Of a DNA stretch of 39,771 nucleotides, positions 1 through 8,672 are shown in pieces (the stretch's first letter is position 1; every line of letters starts with the position of its first letter). A program made the position numbers and the translations under genes. The notes below the pieces were generated by a model, which was not told where the DNA came from, searched no databases, and worked only from the letters and a program-made list of their open reading frames with translations. The DNA comes from Rhodothermaeota bacterium MED-G19 (GTDB lineage Bacteria > Bacteroidota > Bacteroidia > Cytophagales > MED-G16), in the NCBI GenBank assembly GCA_002457315.1, contig NTKI01000013.1, positions 1 through 39,771 on the forward strand. Reading direction: 5' to 3'.

Positions 1-500
1 GAATAAACATTTACTCTTACAATTTTCCCATCTTTAAATTGTACATCATGTACGTTATATTCAAAGACATCATTACCATCAGCATCAACATCATAGAAGT
101 CGTTTCCAGTAGTAAGCCATTGCTCTATCTCTCCATCTTCATTTTCTGCCGAGTTAGCAATCATCCACCTTACTTCCCACCTAGGACTTGCGTTTTTAAA
201 CCAGTCATCTAAGATTGCTATATGAGTATCACTATTTTTAGCAACACTTCCGTCTGCAGTATATCCTTCCCAATTTTCAGCATTAATTTCTGCTATTTTT
301 TCTAAATCTTTTTCATTATGAGCTTTGATGTAATCGCGCCAAATTTGTTGATTAGTTACCTCACCGACAGTAATAGGCACTACTTTTCCAGCATCATTTT
401 TGAAAGTTCCTATTACTACGGGATCATTTGATTCAGTTGATGAATTATCACAAGAAAATAGTAAAAGTGATAATACTGATAGTATATATATATTTTTCAT
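1..500 (-). CDS. NTF2/SnoaL-like lipoprotein, partial (C-terminus off the window)
   Basis: I translated this by eye from the ATG at 498-500 on the minus strand; the frame stays open for 166 codons to the window edge, so the C-terminus is missing. Residues 1-16 form a short hydrophobic signal peptide ending in a lipobox (LLLFSC, Cys17), so it should be a lipoprotein. The rest, including IWRDYIKAHNEKDLEKI, a Trp/Asp-rich middle and a final stretch containing FKDGKIVRVNVYS, looks like the cone-shaped NTF2/SnoaL-like fold (helix, then a curved sheet). Such proteins in Bacteroidota are usually uncharacterised, so no reaction is assigned. It is co-directional with the methyltransferase gene upstream, with a 36-bp gap. 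Confidence 0.75.
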   Translation of the reverse strand, partial: MKNIYILSVLSLLLFSCDNSSTESNDPVVIGTFKNDAGKVVPITVGEVTNQQIWRDYIKAHNEKDLEKIAEINAENWEGYTADGSVAKNSDTHIAILDDWFKNASPRWEVRWMIANSAENEDGEIEQWLTTGNDFYDVDADGNDVFEYNVHDVQFKDGKIVRVNVY

Positions 501-536
501 AGTTATTTTTAAGAATTTATTGAACTTAAATATAAG

Positions 537-1337
537 TTAATCAAAATCTAACTTATAATCTGGTTTTGAGAAACGGTTAGGTTGATCTAGGTTTTTTATT
601 GGGTATTCACTTTCAGACATTCTAATTTCCCCCTTTATATATGATTTATTAATAAATGTTATCTCAACAGTATTTGGAAAATTATATTGTGGAATAATAT
701 TACTATAGTTATTTCCGTGAATATGTACAATATGATAATGTTTTAAAATTTCATTTATTATTTCGTTAAACTCATTAGAATTTTTATCTATATCGTGAAA
801 TTCTACAGCAATCCCACTAATAGATTTTCCTGGATTATATAAGGAGTTAAAAACCTTATACTCAGTGCCTTCAATATCCATCTTAATAAAAATACCATCA
901 GAGTCTATTTTTTCTATGGTCTTCTTGATGGTTACACTATTCTTATCATTATTATTCCATATCCTATTCTGAAAGTGATTTATATTATTTTTAAAAAAAG
1001 AAAGATAATCTGATATGATTATTACTCCATCTAAAGAACGGGTTAATCTTTTTTTATCTAAGGTTAATGCTCTAAATATCACACCTAGAAATGACTTAAA
1101 AGTGTATTTTATCAAAGAAAAAAATGTTAATGTGTGGTCATAACAGTGAACTTTAGATTTTGGATTAATTGAAATAAAATCTTTTTCAAAGGACCAGTCT
1201 TTATTGATGCCGTAAGAGAGTAAACTTTTAGATTTTAGTATAATAGATTTAGGAATAATGTAACCTCCATCGTTATCTCTACCAACTCTTATTAGATCTG
1301 TGACATGTATTGGTTTTAATCTTTCTATATCTAGCAT
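537..1337 (-). CDS. FkbM-type SAM-dependent methyltransferase
   Basis: This 266-residue protein has features of the FkbM methyltransferase family (Methyltransf_21). Near the N-terminus are RVGRDNDGGYIIP and LLSYGINKDWSFEKDF, the region expected to form the SAM pocket. Around residues 150-158 is IKMDIEGTEYKVF, the family's conserved KxDIEGxE block. FkbM enzymes O-methylate sugars or small molecules, often in glycan or polyketide pathways; the substrate here cannot be told from sequence. It has no signal peptide, so it should be cytoplasmic. It lies 14 bp downstream of the large exported protein gene and is probably co-transcribed with it, but no glycosyltransferases are nearby. Family assignment is fairly secure, substrate unknown. 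Confidence 0.75.
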   Translation of the reverse strand: MLDIERLKPIHVTDLIRVGRDNDGGYIIPKSIILKSKSLLSYGINKDWSFEKDFISINPKSKVHCYDHTLTFFSLIKYTFKSFLGVIFRALTLDKKRLTRSLDGVIIISDYLSFFKNNINHFQNRIWNNNDKNSVTIKKTIEKIDSDGIFIKMDIEGTEYKVFNSLYNPGKSISGIAVEFHDIDKNSNEFNEIINEILKHYHIVHIHGNNYSNIIPQYNFPNTVEITFINKSYIKGEIRMSESEYPIKNLDQPNRFSKPDYKLDFD

Positions 1338-1351
1338 AGAGTAGAATTATG

Positions 1352-3067
1352 TCAATTTCGTTTATCAAGCATGTTTTTAATTCTTTTCTCAGAGATAATT
1401 ATTTTATAATTCTCTGATATTGTGAATAAACTTTTATTTAAACTCTCTCTATCATTTTCAATTGTTCTTATCAATAGATCAATTTCTTGATTCTGAAAGT
1501 CACTTGTATTCTGAGAATTATTATAAAAACTTAATCTGTCATACTTTGCTTTTACATTTGATTGCAGCTTTATAGTCTCTTGGAGAAGGTTTTTAATCTC
1601 ATTGTCATCTCTTGATAACACTTCATTTATTACAGATAGAACAGCACCGCTAGCACCAATAATTGGCCCTGCTAATCGCACTGCTTTCCTAGAACCCTCT
1701 GAATTGGCAGATATAACTCCTACGACAGCTCCTAGAAATGTTATTCCTGCAGCAGAAAAAGTTCTTATCTTTCTGTTATTTTTTGAGGTAGCTTCAATCC
1801 ATTTCAGATTTTCATTAATCTCTTCCAAACCTTTTTGTTGTGAATCTAATTCTCTTATTAACTCTGATATTTTTTCTTTAACTTTTTCAGGATTAATTGT
1901 ATTCATAACCACAACATCAAGTGATATCTGAGAAGATAGTCCTGATATGTCAGATGCTTTTAGTTCAAGGTTATAATTTTGTGTTGAGTTAGTCCTCTCT
2001 ACATGATTATAGTCTACATCAAAATATATAATTTTGTTTTTATTATCTAAAGTCATACCTCGAGGTAATTGAGCTCCAATATTTTCAATAAAAATTGAAT
2101 CGTTTACATTAGGGTCATCGACAGGAATTTTATATTCATACTTGCTGCCCTCTTCAACTATCCACTTTGATGTTTTGCCAAATACTGGAGCATAATTATT
2201 CTCTGAATATATAATTTTAAATGTATCAACATCAAAAAGTTCAGGTTTATTCTTTTTATATACTTTAAGTATAAAATTGAAAGTCTTTTCTAGTTCATCA
2301 ATATTATTGGGATCTATTCTCCAATCTATATTTCCAGTAATTGGATTAAAATTATCAATTGGAGCATCAGTTTTTAATTCAAAGAGAATACCATTGTCTC
2401 CATCATTGATAATAGGCACATAATTAAAAGAATAATTTTGTCTAATTATTTTATCAATTTGCTTATTAATAATTTTAGGAGGGTACTCAAGGTTATTGAT
2501 TTCAATAAGGAAATCATATCTCATCAATTCTAGTTCTTTTTCATAAGCAAATAAATTCCAAGTAATAAATTTATTTAGAGCCTGATTATCATCTGGAATA
2601 AATTCAAAATAGATTCTCTTACTACTTTTATCATAAATTATTTTTCCATTTTCAATTTTTCGGAAGTTAGGGTTGTCATTAAAGTAATAATTAAAAATGA
2701 TTTCATCACCATTTCCTTTTAGTTGAATTATCATTGAAAGAGTATCTCTCTCATTTATTTTTATATTTGATGGGTTAATTAAGCTTTCTCTATTAAAAGA
2801 CTCTTTATTATTTATTCTTAGATTAATTATATTAAATGAAATTACTACTTTATTAGTATCTGGTTTTATACTATTAATGGACTTGTCTTCTGAGACTACT
2901 TTTTTAGCAGAGTCTCTTTTAATTTCTCTTTGATCCTTTAACCATTTTTCTACTAAACCAGAGTCTAAATTATAAGTTGAGTCATAGTCAACATTTTGGC
3001 TAAATATGTTTTTACAAAAAATAAGTTGAAATATTAGATAAAACGAAAATAATACTAACCTTCTCAT
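1352..3067 (-). CDS. Large exported protein with Ig/cadherin-like repeats, coiled coils and a paired hydrophobic segment
   Basis: I do not recognise this 571-residue protein as a named family. It starts with a hydrophobic signal peptide (about residues 1-23, ending near FSQ). Residues about 200-390 contain at least two units resembling cadherin or He_PIG-type Ig folds: phrases such as YSFNYVPIINDGDNG and YEYKIPVDDPNVNDS are followed by 'P-G-M-T-L-D...I-Y-F-D' strands. A charged coiled coil follows at about 393-425. Then come a Gly/Ala-rich hydrophobic pair (ITFLGAVVGVISA and AGPIIGASGAVLSVI, about 440-480) and a second charged helical tail. This suggests a periplasmic or surface protein with a membrane hairpin near its C-terminus. 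No type IX C-terminal sorting domain is evident. It heads a likely operon with the FkbM methyltransferase 14 bp downstream. Confidence 0.6.
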   Translation of the reverse strand: MRRLVLFSFYLIFQLIFCKNIFSQNVDYDSTYNLDSGLVEKWLKDQREIKRDSAKKVVSEDKSINSIKPDTNKVVISFNIINLRINNKESFNRESLINPSNIKINERDTLSMIIQLKGNGDEIIFNYYFNDNPNFRKIENGKIIYDKSSKRIYFEFIPDDNQALNKFITWNLFAYEKELELMRYDFLIEINNLEYPPKIINKQIDKIIRQNYSFNYVPIINDGDNGILFELKTDAPIDNFNPITGNIDWRIDPNNIDELEKTFNFILKVYKKNKPELFDVDTFKIIYSENNYAPVFGKTSKWIVEEGSKYEYKIPVDDPNVNDSIFIENIGAQLPRGMTLDNKNKIIYFDVDYNHVERTNSTQNYNLELKASDISGLSSQISLDVVVMNTINPEKVKEKISELIRELDSQQKGLEEINENLKWIEATSKNNRKIRTFSAAGITFLGAVVGVISANSEGSRKAVRLAGPIIGASGAVLSVINEVLSRDDNEIKNLLQETIKLQSNVKAKYDRLSFYNNSQNTSDFQNQEIDLLIRTIENDRESLNKSLFTISENYKIIISEKRIKNMLDKRN

Positions 3068-3135
3068 TCTAATTATAGATAGTTATTAATTAACTTATTT
3101 GTAATTTAATTTAATAAATTTTATCATATAAGATA

Positions 3136-3711
3136 ATGAATGTTTTAATTCTCCTTATAAGTCTATCGCATTCTTATTTTTTGTCCACAGAATGGGAATT
3201 AAAAAGGGATAGAAATAACATTAAAGTTTATTTGAGAGAAAAAAATTCATTTACTCAGGAGTATCTAGCCGAGACTATTATTGAATCAGATTTAAAATCT
3301 ATATATGAGATAATTATAGATTATGATACCTCACATGAGTGGATGTATAAACTTGAATCAAGTAAAATTATAAAAAAAGAAACAGAGAATTTATTGTATG
3401 TATATTTTACAGTTAATATGAATTGGCCACTCAAAAAAAGAGATCTTGTGTCTGATGTTAAAATAACTCAAGGAGAAGATTATATAATAATAGATTTAAA
3501 TTCTGTTCCAGACTATATTGAAAAAGACGACAATTATATTAGAATTGTAGATACAAGATCCGTTTGGAATTTAAGTAAAATAACTAGTGATAAAACAAAA
3601 GTAACCCTGCAGAGTTATGCTGTTATTGATGGTTTGCCATCATTTATTACTGATTTATTTATATTAGAAAGTCCTATGTACTCAATGACAAAACTTAGAG
3701 AAAAGTTTTAA
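3136..3711 (+). CDS. START-domain (lipid-binding) protein
   Basis: This 191-residue protein has a weak hydrophobic leader (about residues 1-15), then a sequence typical of bacterial START/polyketide-cyclase-like domains: VYLREKNSFTQEYLAETIIESDLKSIYEII, YDTSHEWMYKL, a central NWPLKKRDLVSD and SRSVWNL-like strands. The PLKxRDxV phrase is a good family marker. START domains enclose a hydrophobic ligand, usually a lipid or sterol; the ligand here is unknown. The gene stands alone between divergent and convergent neighbours. Its stop codon lies inside the TTAA at 3708-3711, which also carries the murA stop on the other strand. Fold assignment is good, function is inference. Confidence 0.75.
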   Translation: MNVLILLISLSHSYFLSTEWELKRDRNNIKVYLREKNSFTQEYLAETIIESDLKSIYEIIIDYDTSHEWMYKLESSKIIKKETENLLYVYFTVNMNWPLKKRDLVSDVKITQGEDYIIIDLNSVPDYIEKDDNYIRIVDTRSVWNLSKITSDKTKVTLQSYAVIDGLPSFITDLFILESPMYSMTKLREKF

Positions 3712-5012
3712 ACTCTTTCAATATCAGCACCTAAACTTTTAAGTCTAGTATCAATATTACTATATCCTCTATCGATCTGATCAATGTTATCAATAATACT
3801 TTCTCCCTCAGCAGAAAGAGCAGCAATTAGTAATGATACCCCTGCTCTTATATCTGGGGATGTCATTTCAATGCCCTTGAGAGGTATTTTTCTATCTAAT
3901 CCAATAACGGTTGCTCTATGTGGGTCACATAATATTATTTGAGCACCCATGTCTATTAATTTATCAACAAAAAACAATCTACTTTCAAACATTTTTTGAT
4001 GAATAAGAACGGTTCCTTTAGCTTGAATTGATGTGACAAGAGCAATGCTTAATAGATCTGGAGAGAATCCTGGCCATATTGCATCAGAAATAGTCATAAT
4101 AGATCCATCAATAAATGATTCGATCTCATAGTGATCTTGAGTAGGGATATGAATTGAATCATTTTCTATTTTCATTTTTATTCCAAGCCTTTGAAATGTT
4201 TTAGGAATAATCCCAAGATTTTTGATACTTACATCTTTTATTAAAATATCAGACTTTGTCATTGCAGCTAATCCAATAAAGCTACCTATTTCTATCATAT
4301 CAGGTAAGATTTTATGAGTTGTACCTGAAAGGTTTGACACACCATCTATTTTTAGAAAATTAGATCCTATACCATTTATATTAGCCCCCATTGAAACTAA
4401 CATTTTACATAACTGCTGTATATATGGTTCACATGCAGCATTATAAATTGTAGTTTTCCCTTCAGCTAGTGAAGCTGCCATGATGATATTTGCTGTGCCA
4501 GTAACTGAAGCCTCATCTAATAAAATATTTTTTCCTTTTAATTTTTCACTTGAAATTTTAAAAATAGAGTTATTATTTTCAAGTGTAAACTTTGCTCCTA
4601 ATTCTTGAATTCCTATAAAATGAGTATCAACTCTTCTCCTTCCAATCTTATCTCCTCCTGGTTTTGCAATGTACGCACTTCCAAATCTTGAAACTAGAGG
4701 CCCCATTAGCATTATTGATCCTCTAATTTTTGACGATTTTGTAAAGAAATCAGAAGTTTTTGTGTATTCTAAATCTATATTTTCTGATTTGAAGTTATAA
4801 GTAGTCGAATCTATTTTATTAATTTCAACACCCATACCCTCTAAGAGGTCAATCAATAAGTTTACATCTTTAATATCTGGGACATTTTCTACAGTAACTA
4901 ATTCATTGGTCAATAGAACCGCACAAAGTATTTGGAGTGCTTCATTTTTTGCACCTTGTGGTTTTATTTCACCTTTAAGACTTTTACCCCCATTTATTCT
5001 GAATGAACCCAT
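3708..5012 (-). CDS. murA: UDP-N-acetylglucosamine 1-carboxyvinyltransferase (MurA)
   Basis: MurA transfers enolpyruvate from PEP to UDP-GlcNAc, the first committed step of peptidoglycan synthesis in the cytoplasm. The 434-residue length is normal for the family. The N-terminus carries the substrate Lys-Asn pair (AKNEALQIL, K22-N23), and the C-terminal half has the PGFSPD and DIRAGVSLL blocks equivalent to the catalytic Asp and PEP-contacting Arg regions. The flexible loop reads KPGGDKIGRRR: the residue equivalent to E. coli Cys115 is Asp121 (codon at 4650-4652, GAT). That natural substitution keeps activity but removes the Cys alkylated by fosfomycin. The start ATG overlaps the DUF4290 stop by one base (TAATG), implying translational coupling. 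Confidence 0.97.
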   Translation of the reverse strand: MGSFRINGGKSLKGEIKPQGAKNEALQILCAVLLTNELVTVENVPDIKDVNLLIDLLEGMGVEINKIDSTTYNFKSENIDLEYTKTSDFFTKSSKIRGSIMLMGPLVSRFGSAYIAKPGGDKIGRRRVDTHFIGIQELGAKFTLENNNSIFKISSEKLKGKNILLDEASVTGTANIIMAASLAEGKTTIYNAACEPYIQQLCKMLVSMGANINGIGSNFLKIDGVSNLSGTTHKILPDMIEIGSFIGLAAMTKSDILIKDVSIKNLGIIPKTFQRLGIKMKIENDSIHIPTQDHYEIESFIDGSIMTISDAIWPGFSPDLLSIALVTSIQAKGTVLIHQKMFESRLFFVDKLIDMGAQIILCDPHRATVIGLDRKIPLKGIEMTSPDIRAGVSLLIAALSAEGESIIDNIDQIDRGYSNIDTRLKSLGADIERV

Positions 5013-5653
5013 TACATTCTTCTTTTCCTGAAAGGTCTATTTGATTTGAAGTTCTTTTTAGTATGGTAATGTTTGGATTTTGATCCTCTTTCCTTAGTGA
5101 CTTTATAGAATAAATTCATTTCTTTGACTTTATCTATATCTATAGTAAGTTTATTATTAGATAATTCTTTAATATTTTCAACTATTACTTTATTGTCAAT
5201 AGATTCTTTATTCCACATGCCAAAAAATGATTTCATTATTTTTCCTATATGAATAACGGCTGCTTCTTTGTCTTCATCTTTTTTTAATTTACATGCTTCA
5301 TCTATTAGAAGCTCGATTTTTTTACCATAATGTCTGTATCTAATTTTAGACTTAGGGTATTCTAATCTTTTTGGAACTTCTGATTTTGATTTTTTATCTG
5401 GTTTAGGGTATGGGCTTTCAATATCTAAACTATAATCAGACATAATATATAAGTCATCCCACATTTTAGCGTCTATCTCATTTTGATCTTTAAAACTTGG
5501 ATGGGTAAGTTTCATCATCTCAACTAATGTTTTAGACATCTTATTTCTTTCCTCTTTACTTTTTATGTTACCAACATAATCAACAAGTTTATGGAAATTT
5601 CTTCCGTATTCTCTCAATATTAAATTGCTTCTAGTAGTATTATATTCCATCAT
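5012..5653 (-). CDS. DUF4290 family protein
   Basis: This 213-residue soluble protein matches the Bacteroidota family DUF4290. Its N-terminus (MEYNTTRSNLILREYGRN), the MMKLTHPSFKDQNEIDAKMWDDLYIMSDY stretch and the strongly basic C-terminal tail (NRPFRKRRM) are typical. Its function is unknown. It sits directly upstream of murA with stop and start overlapping by one base, an arrangement I recall as common in Bacteroidota, so a link to cell-wall synthesis is plausible but unproven. I choose the ATG at 5651-5653 (the next codon, 5648-5650, is also ATG and equally likely). A longer reading from a TTG at 5668 would lie inside a promoter-like TAGTTTTG and is rejected. Confidence 0.88.
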   Translation of the reverse strand: MMEYNTTRSNLILREYGRNFHKLVDYVGNIKSKEERNKMSKTLVEMMKLTHPSFKDQNEIDAKMWDDLYIMSDYSLDIESPYPKPDKKSKSEVPKRLEYPKSKIRYRHYGKKIELLIDEACKLKKDEDKEAAVIHIGKIMKSFFGMWNKESIDNKVIVENIKELSNNKLTIDIDKVKEMNLFYKVTKERGSKSKHYHTKKNFKSNRPFRKRRM

Positions 5654-5665
5654 GATAATTTTTTT

Positions 5666-5673
5666 CAAAACTA
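5666..5673 (-). promoter_or_regulatory. Candidate Bacteroidota -7 promoter element for DUF4290-murA
   Basis: On the minus strand this reads TAGTTTTG, an exact match to the Bacteroidota sigma-A -7 consensus TAnnTTTG. It lies 12-15 nt before the two adjacent ATG candidates of the DUF4290 gene and is the right distance for a short 5' leader. I see no convincing -33 TTTG at the usual spacing. The motif is short, so the match could be chance. Confidence 0.4.
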
Positions 5674-5721
5674 ACTAATTTTTTCATCAATTAAGTATTA
5701 GATTCATCTACTTATTTTATA

Positions 5722-7941
5722 ATGGAATATTTAGACAATTTAAATTCTAATCAGAAAGAAGCTGTTATCCATGAAAATGGCCCATGTTTAGTGATAGCTG
5801 GAGCAGGATCTGGGAAAACTCGAGTTTTAACATACAGAATTGCTCACTTAATTAAAAATGGAATAGACCCGTATTCAATTCTCGCATTGACTTTCACAAA
5901 TAAAGCTGCTAAGGAGATGAAAAATAGAATTGAAAAAATTGTAGGAACAGAAGCTAGGAGCCTTTGGATGGGAACCTTTCATTCAATCTTTGCTAGGATA
6001 CTAAGAACTGAAGGTTATAAAATTGGTTACCCTCCAAATTTTGTAATTTATGATACAATTGATTCAAAAAATCTTATTAAATCAATTGTTAAAGAGCTAA
6101 ATCTTGATCCAAAAATTTATAAAGAAAATTTTGTTTATAATAGAATTTCAAATGCTAAAAATAGATTGATTTCTCCTCTTGAGTATAAAAATAACCCTAT
6201 TCTTCAGGAAGAAGATACCTCTTCATTAAGACCAATGACTAGTGAAATATATAAAAAGTATACAGAAAGGTGTTTTAAGTCTCAAGCAATGGATTTTGAT
6301 GATTTGTTATATAATACAAATATCCTCTTTGCAGAACATATTGATATATTAAATAAATACCAACAATTATTTCAGCATGTATTAATAGATGAATTTCAAG
6401 ATACTAACTATTCTCAATACCTTATAATAAAGCGCTTGGCATCTGTCAATAGAAACATTTTTGTTGTAGGTGATGATGCACAGTCTATTTATGCTTTTAG
6501 GGGTGCTGAAATAAGAAACATTTTGAAATTCGAAGATGACTTTGATGACTTAAAAACTGTTAAACTAGAACAAAATTATAGATCTACTAAAAATATTGTT
6601 AATGCAGCTAATTCAGTAATAGATAAAAATAAATCAAAAATCAGCAAAGAAGTATGGACAGAAAATGATGAAGGTGAACTCATATCAATAAAAAAGTCAT
6701 TTTCAGATAACGAGGAAGGAAAGATTGTATCAAATTTAATTTTTGAAGAAAAAAACAGAAATCAATTAACAAATTCAAATTTTGCAGTTCTCTACAGAAC
6801 AAATAGCCAATCAAGATCTATAGAGGAAGCATTGAGGAGAATAGGCTTAAAGTATAAAGTTTTTGGTGGAGTATCCTTTTATCAGAGGAAGGAGGTAAAA
6901 GATCTTATTGCCTATCTAAGGTTTTCTGTAAATCAAAATGATGAGCAATCTTTTAGGAGAATAATTAATTATCCAAGAAGGGGAATAGGTCAAACATCAG
7001 TTGAGAAAATTATAACTATTTCTAACAAGGAAAATATTAGTTTATGGGAAGTCGTCACAAAATCTTCAACTCTGTTAAATTCTAGAATAAATAATTTACT
7101 TATACCATTCAGAGATTTGATTATATCTTTCTCTAATTTTTCAAAAAACAATGATGCTTTCTCAACTGCTTCTCATATTTCTTCTAACTCAGGTCTTCTT
7201 AAAGAGCTGTGGGATGATAGAAGCATTGAAGGAATAAGCAGGTATGAGAATGTTCAAGAACTATTAAATTCTATTAAAGAGTTTATTGATAATGAAGAAA
7301 ATACTGAAAAAAAATTAGATAATTTTCTACAAGAAATATCACTAATGACAGATCAAGATAAAGGTGAAGAAGAAGAAGGTGAATATATATCACTAATGAC
7401 AATTCATATGGCAAAAGGACTAGAGTTTCCTGTTGTTTTTATTGTTGGTGTAGAAGAAGACTTATTCCCATCTCAAATGATGATATCATCACGTGAAGAC
7501 TTAGAAGAGGAAAGGAGGTTATTTTATGTAGCAATTACAAGAGCAATGAAAAAACTTTACCTTACCTACTCCAAAACAAGATATAGATATGGAATGCTAA
7601 AAGATTGTGAAATAAGTAGATTTATTAAAGAAATAAGCCCAATTTATCTTGATATTGAAAATTTTAATGTAACAAAATCTTTAGTTAAAAATGTGATCAA
7701 GGAAAAAACAAAAAACTTATCTCCAATTAAAAAATTAAAAATAAGTTCTTTACCAGCTGGAGATCCTTCTCAAATAGATGAGCTTATTGAAGGTAAAAAA
7801 GTGAAGCATCATATTTTTGGTATTGGAACAATTAAAAAAATTGATTTAAATTCAAATCAGAAAAAGGCTATTGTGAATTTTAAAAATGTTGGTGAAAAAA
7901 CATTACTTTTAAATTTTGCTAAATTAAAGGTTATAAATTAA
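5722..7941 (+). CDS. UvrD/PcrA-type ATP-dependent DNA helicase
   Basis: This is a 739-residue superfamily 1A 3'-5' helicase used in DNA repair and replication-conflict resolution. The motifs appear in order: Q-motif LNSNQKEAV; Walker A GAGSGKT (27-33); motif Ia LTFTNKAAKEM; motif II DEFQDTN; motif III GDDAQSIYAFRGA; motif IV LEQNYRS; motif V LMTIHMAKGLEFPVVFIVG; and motif VI EERRLFYVAITRA. The C-terminal tail has the PcrA/UvrD-type VKHHIFGIGTI segment, the region that in PcrA contacts RNA polymerase. UvrD, PcrA and Rep cannot be separated reliably by eye; the C-terminal segment favours PcrA/UvrD. Its stop overlaps the ppgK start by one base (TAATG). Confidence 0.95.
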   Translation: MEYLDNLNSNQKEAVIHENGPCLVIAGAGSGKTRVLTYRIAHLIKNGIDPYSILALTFTNKAAKEMKNRIEKIVGTEARSLWMGTFHSIFARILRTEGYKIGYPPNFVIYDTIDSKNLIKSIVKELNLDPKIYKENFVYNRISNAKNRLISPLEYKNNPILQEEDTSSLRPMTSEIYKKYTERCFKSQAMDFDDLLYNTNILFAEHIDILNKYQQLFQHVLIDEFQDTNYSQYLIIKRLASVNRNIFVVGDDAQSIYAFRGAEIRNILKFEDDFDDLKTVKLEQNYRSTKNIVNAANSVIDKNKSKISKEVWTENDEGELISIKKSFSDNEEGKIVSNLIFEEKNRNQLTNSNFAVLYRTNSQSRSIEEALRRIGLKYKVFGGVSFYQRKEVKDLIAYLRFSVNQNDEQSFRRIINYPRRGIGQTSVEKIITISNKENISLWEVVTKSSTLLNSRINNLLIPFRDLIISFSNFSKNNDAFSTASHISSNSGLLKELWDDRSIEGISRYENVQELLNSIKEFIDNEENTEKKLDNFLQEISLMTDQDKGEEEEGEYISLMTIHMAKGLEFPVVFIVGVEEDLFPSQMMISSREDLEEERRLFYVAITRAMKKLYLTYSKTRYRYGMLKDCEISRFIKEISPIYLDIENFNVTKSLVKNVIKEKTKNLSPIKKLKISSLPAGDPSQIDELIEGKKVKHHIFGIGTIKKIDLNSNQKKAIVNFKNVGEKTLLLNFAKLKVIN

Positions 7942-8672
7942 TGGATGTACTTGGAATAGATATAGGAGGGTCAGGTGTTAAGGCAGCAATAGTTGATACT
8001 AAATCAGGCCAGTTTTTATCTGATAAAATCAGATTCAAAACTCCAGAATCACCATCTCCAAAAAAAATCTTTACTGGTATAGAGGATAACTTTTTAAGTA
8101 AATTGAAATGGAAAGGTAATGTTGGCTGTGCTTTCCCTGGAGTAGTGATTAAAAATAAAGTTTATTCTGCGGCCAATATGACTAAAAAATGGGTTGGTAT
8201 CAATATTAAGAAAAAATTTTCCCAAAAGTTTAAATTGAATTGTAAGGCATTAAATGATGCTGATGCTGCTGGAATTTCAGAAATTTTCTTAAACAAAAGT
8301 ATTCCAAAAAAAGGAACAGTAATGGTGATAACTGTTGGCACAGGTCTAGGCACATCAATTTTTGTTGATGGAAAACTTGTACCTAATATTGAGTTCGGTC
8401 ACCTTAAAATGTATGGTGATTGTGCAGAGAAATATGCTTCAAATTTAGCCAGAAAAAAACTTGATCTATCTTGGGATGAATGGGCTGCTCGTTTCAGTGA
8501 GTATTTAGCTTATATTGAATTACTAGTCTCACCAAATGTTATCGTTTTTGGTGGTGGAATTAGTAAATACTTCGATGAATATAAGTCAAATTTGAAATGT
8601 GATTGTAAAATAATTCAAGCTCAAAATAAAAATAATGCTGGAATTATAGGTGCTGCTCTTTCAGCTGTTTAA
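7941..8672 (+). CDS. ppgK: Polyphosphate glucokinase (ROK family)
   Basis: This 243-residue ROK-family kinase resembles polyphosphate glucokinases, which phosphorylate glucose using inorganic polyphosphate (some also use ATP). The N-terminal phosphate loop is GIDIGGSGVKAAIVD. The middle has LNDADAAGISE and the TVGTGLGTSIFVDGKLVPNIEFGHL block, where PPGK proteins have an xxGTGIGSxxFxxGxLxPNxELGHL-like sequence. The C-terminal region ends IIGAALSA. The classical ROK zinc-binding CXCGXXGCXE motif is absent, which also fits PPGK. It is translationally coupled to the helicase upstream, with no obvious functional link. Its stop directly abuts the rnhA stop on the other strand. A different sugar specificity cannot be excluded. 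Confidence 0.85.
   Translation: MDVLGIDIGGSGVKAAIVDTKSGQFLSDKIRFKTPESPSPKKIFTGIEDNFLSKLKWKGNVGCAFPGVVIKNKVYSAANMTKKWVGINIKKKFSQKFKLNCKALNDADAAGISEIFLNKSIPKKGTVMVITVGTGLGTSIFVDGKLVPNIEFGHLKMYGDCAEKYASNLARKKLDLSWDEWAARFSEYLAYIELLVSPNVIVFGGGISKYFDEYKSNLKCDCKIIQAQNKNNAGIIGAALSAV

Noticed and set aside
523-538. AACTTA-AATA-TAAGTT hairpin as a terminator for the FkbM gene
   Set aside because: It overlaps the stop codon, has 6-bp mostly A/T arms and no following T-run on the minus strand.
1602-1931. 109-codon open frame on the plus strand
   Set aside because: It lies wholly inside the 571-residue minus-strand gene and its translation has no signal or recognisable family; it is a shadow of the real frame.
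5654-5668. TTG start adding five residues to the DUF4290 protein
   Set aside because: The TTG is part of the TAGTTTTG promoter-like motif, and two adjacent ATG codons give the conserved MEYNTT start.
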